A DNA stretch of 6,595 nucleotides from assembly GCA_016839865.1 (NCBI GenBank), contig JAEOTN010000038.1, forward strand, positions 1 through 6,595, given 5' to 3'. The first letter of the stretch is position 1. Every line of letters starts with the position of its first letter. Below the pieces are notes generated by a model that saw only the letters and a program-made list of their open reading frames with translations, was not told where the DNA came from and made no database searches. This stretch comes from Promethearchaeota archaeon (GTDB lineage Archaea > Asgardarchaeota > Lokiarchaeia > Sigynarchaeales > MK-D1). The position numbers and the translations under genes are program-made. Shown here in pieces: positions 5,605 to 6,595 of the stretch.

Positions 5605-6595
5605 ATCCAGTACTACTAAGTAGTAAGTTAAACCATTGACGAATTAGATAAAAAGTGAAATTGTAATGACATGAAGTTCGATTTTCATACAGATCCTCAG
5701 AGACATGGAGGAAATGATCTCTATAAGTATGAATCAAGTCAAGATTTGGAGTCTCATTATAAAATCCATAGACAGGCCAATTGTGATGATTCTTTTCGTA
5801 CCATAGGGGATAATCATAACTTGTGCTTGAATTGGTTGGTATTTCGATTATGACTCCAATATCCGGACTCGTATCTGTGTACACAAAATAAAATCCACTA
5901 TTCTTAAGTTCTGTGATCCACGTAACATTAGCTCCAATCAGTTCATTTTGGAGTATGTTCAAGTTTAAAATACCAGAACCAATTGAAAAATAAATGGAAG
6001 ATTCCTGAGTGAATTTCATGTCGGTTGAATTTAGTAGGGTAAATCCTTGTGCATTAATAGTCGTAATATCTCCATGAAAAAAACAATCAAAGAAATCGTA
6101 TTGTATATCCCCATTCGTATTATTGGTATAAATATTCTCAACTTTTACCCCATATGGTATCGATATATGTAAATCCCCATATTCCAGATGTGAGTCTATG
6201 TTGAAAATAACATCTGCTCGTAAGTTAACCTTGATAGTTAAATTATAGATGAATGGGATGATTGCATCGGGATCGATATCTTGACGAAATTTTAGAGTTA
6301 AATTTGCACCCGTCTGATCACTCCAATCAGTAACGAAGAAGTCTTCCATACTATTACCCATTAAATTGTACCCAGACATTTCCAATACTATTTCGATCTT
6401 AGCAATAAAATTTTGAGGGGGATATGCGTAATGTATATCAATATCCCCGATTTCAGAACTAATGCTTATGTTCTCAGTGGATTGGATGGATTCTGGAGCG
6501 TAGATGAAAGTTCGGTTATCATTTACTTTAGCATAATTATTCAAATCAGCGATAATTATAGTGATAGGAATTCCTACAGTGAGAATTATCCCGAG
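5603..6595 (-). CDS. Sequon-rich extracellular beta-protein, DUF4097-like adhesin candidate (5' end outside window)
   Basis: The frame is open from the TAA at 5603 to the right edge, 330 residues in the window. A TTG at 6544 could be taken as the start. However, the 17 codons before it encode LGIILTVGIPITIIIAD, an uninterrupted hydrophobic segment typical of a signal peptide or membrane anchor, so the true start is almost certainly beyond the window. After it come beta-strand-like repeats with a recurring G-D/I-hydrophobic pattern: SSEIGDIDIHY (46-56), LEYGDLHISIPYGVKVENI (138-156), NTNGDIQYDF (159-168), HGDITTINA (174-182) and GSGILNLNI (207-215). This resembles DUF4097-type putative adhesins with a beta-solenoid fold, a resemblance by eye only. 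About 11 N-x-S/T sequons mark it as extracellular. The last 60 residues, rich in His, Tyr and Trp, are not repeat-like. Alternatively it is a lineage-specific surface protein of unknown fold. Confidence 0.7.
   Translation of the reverse strand, partial: LGIILTVGIPITIIIADLNNYAKVNDNRTFIYAPESIQSTENISISSEIGDIDIHYAYPPQNFIAKIEIVLEMSGYNLMGNSMEDFFVTDWSDQTGANLTLKFRQDIDPDAIIPFIYNLTIKVNLRADVIFNIDSHLEYGDLHISIPYGVKVENIYTNNTNGDIQYDFFDCFFHGDITTINAQGFTLLNSTDMKFTQESSIYFSIGSGILNLNILQNELIGANVTWITELKNSGFYFVYTDTSPDIGVIIEIPTNSSTSYDYPLWYEKNHHNWPVYGFYNETPNLDLIHTYRDHFLHVSEDLYENRTSCHYNFTFYLIRQWFNLLLSSTG

Noticed and set aside
5611..5625. Perfect inverted repeat TACTACT-A-AGTAGTA near the end of the right-hand gene
   Set aside because: It lies in the last codons of the minus-strand gene (LLLSST). 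On the minus strand no T tract follows it, and on the plus strand it comes after the T tracts, so it does not form a standard terminator. A short chance palindrome is likely.
5671..5853. 60-codon plus-strand open frame opposite the right-hand surface-protein gene
   Set aside because: It is antisense to a continuous coding frame of 330 residues and lacks a ribosome site or recognisable sequence.

Overview
The window looks like part of an archaeal chromosome: AT-rich, with TATA-box promoters and T-rich stretches after stop codons, NIP7 (found in archaea and eukaryotes, not bacteria), a [NiFe]-hydrogenase maturation factor, and envelope proteins dense in N-glycosylation sequons. An anaerobic archaeon is well supported. 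An Asgard-type lineage is plausible from the overall style, but nothing here proves it.

Left part (1-2585). The 3' end of hypC (+ strand) meets a minus-strand cluster end to end, overlapping by four bases. In transcription order the cluster is NIP7-like PUA protein, NOL1/NOP2/Sun (NSUN) family RNA m5C methyltransferase, and CYTH-fold protein. The three genes are packed with 0 and 12 intervening bases. The methyltransferase starts with TTG directly after the NIP7 stop, and its strong Shine-Dalgarno lies inside the last NIP7 codons. The first two genes point to rRNA modification and large-subunit assembly. The CYTH protein is the unexplained third member.

Middle (2586-3829). A 217-226 bp divergent intergenic region carries a TATA-like box for the NIP7 operon and a cluster of short direct and inverted repeats upstream of a plus-strand gene. 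That gene encodes a secreted protein of no recognised family, very rich in F, W and Y. It is followed by a T-rich terminator and then a clear TATA box for the next gene.

Right part (3830-6595). A membrane-anchored ABC-type oligopeptide/solute-binding protein (SBP_bac_5 type) ends in T tracts. It converges on a minus-strand gene for a sequon-rich extracellular beta-protein that resembles DUF4097-type putative adhesins. The latter reading frame does not begin at the internal TTG near 6544. It stays open to the window edge and adds a hydrophobic segment, so the gene is 5'-partial here.

I see no CRISPR array, tRNA, rRNA, insertion sequence or prophage signal, and no clear new multi-gene system. 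The observations most worth following are the NIP7/NSUN/CYTH gene set, the charged insert in the methyltransferase, and the orphan aromatic-rich secreted protein.
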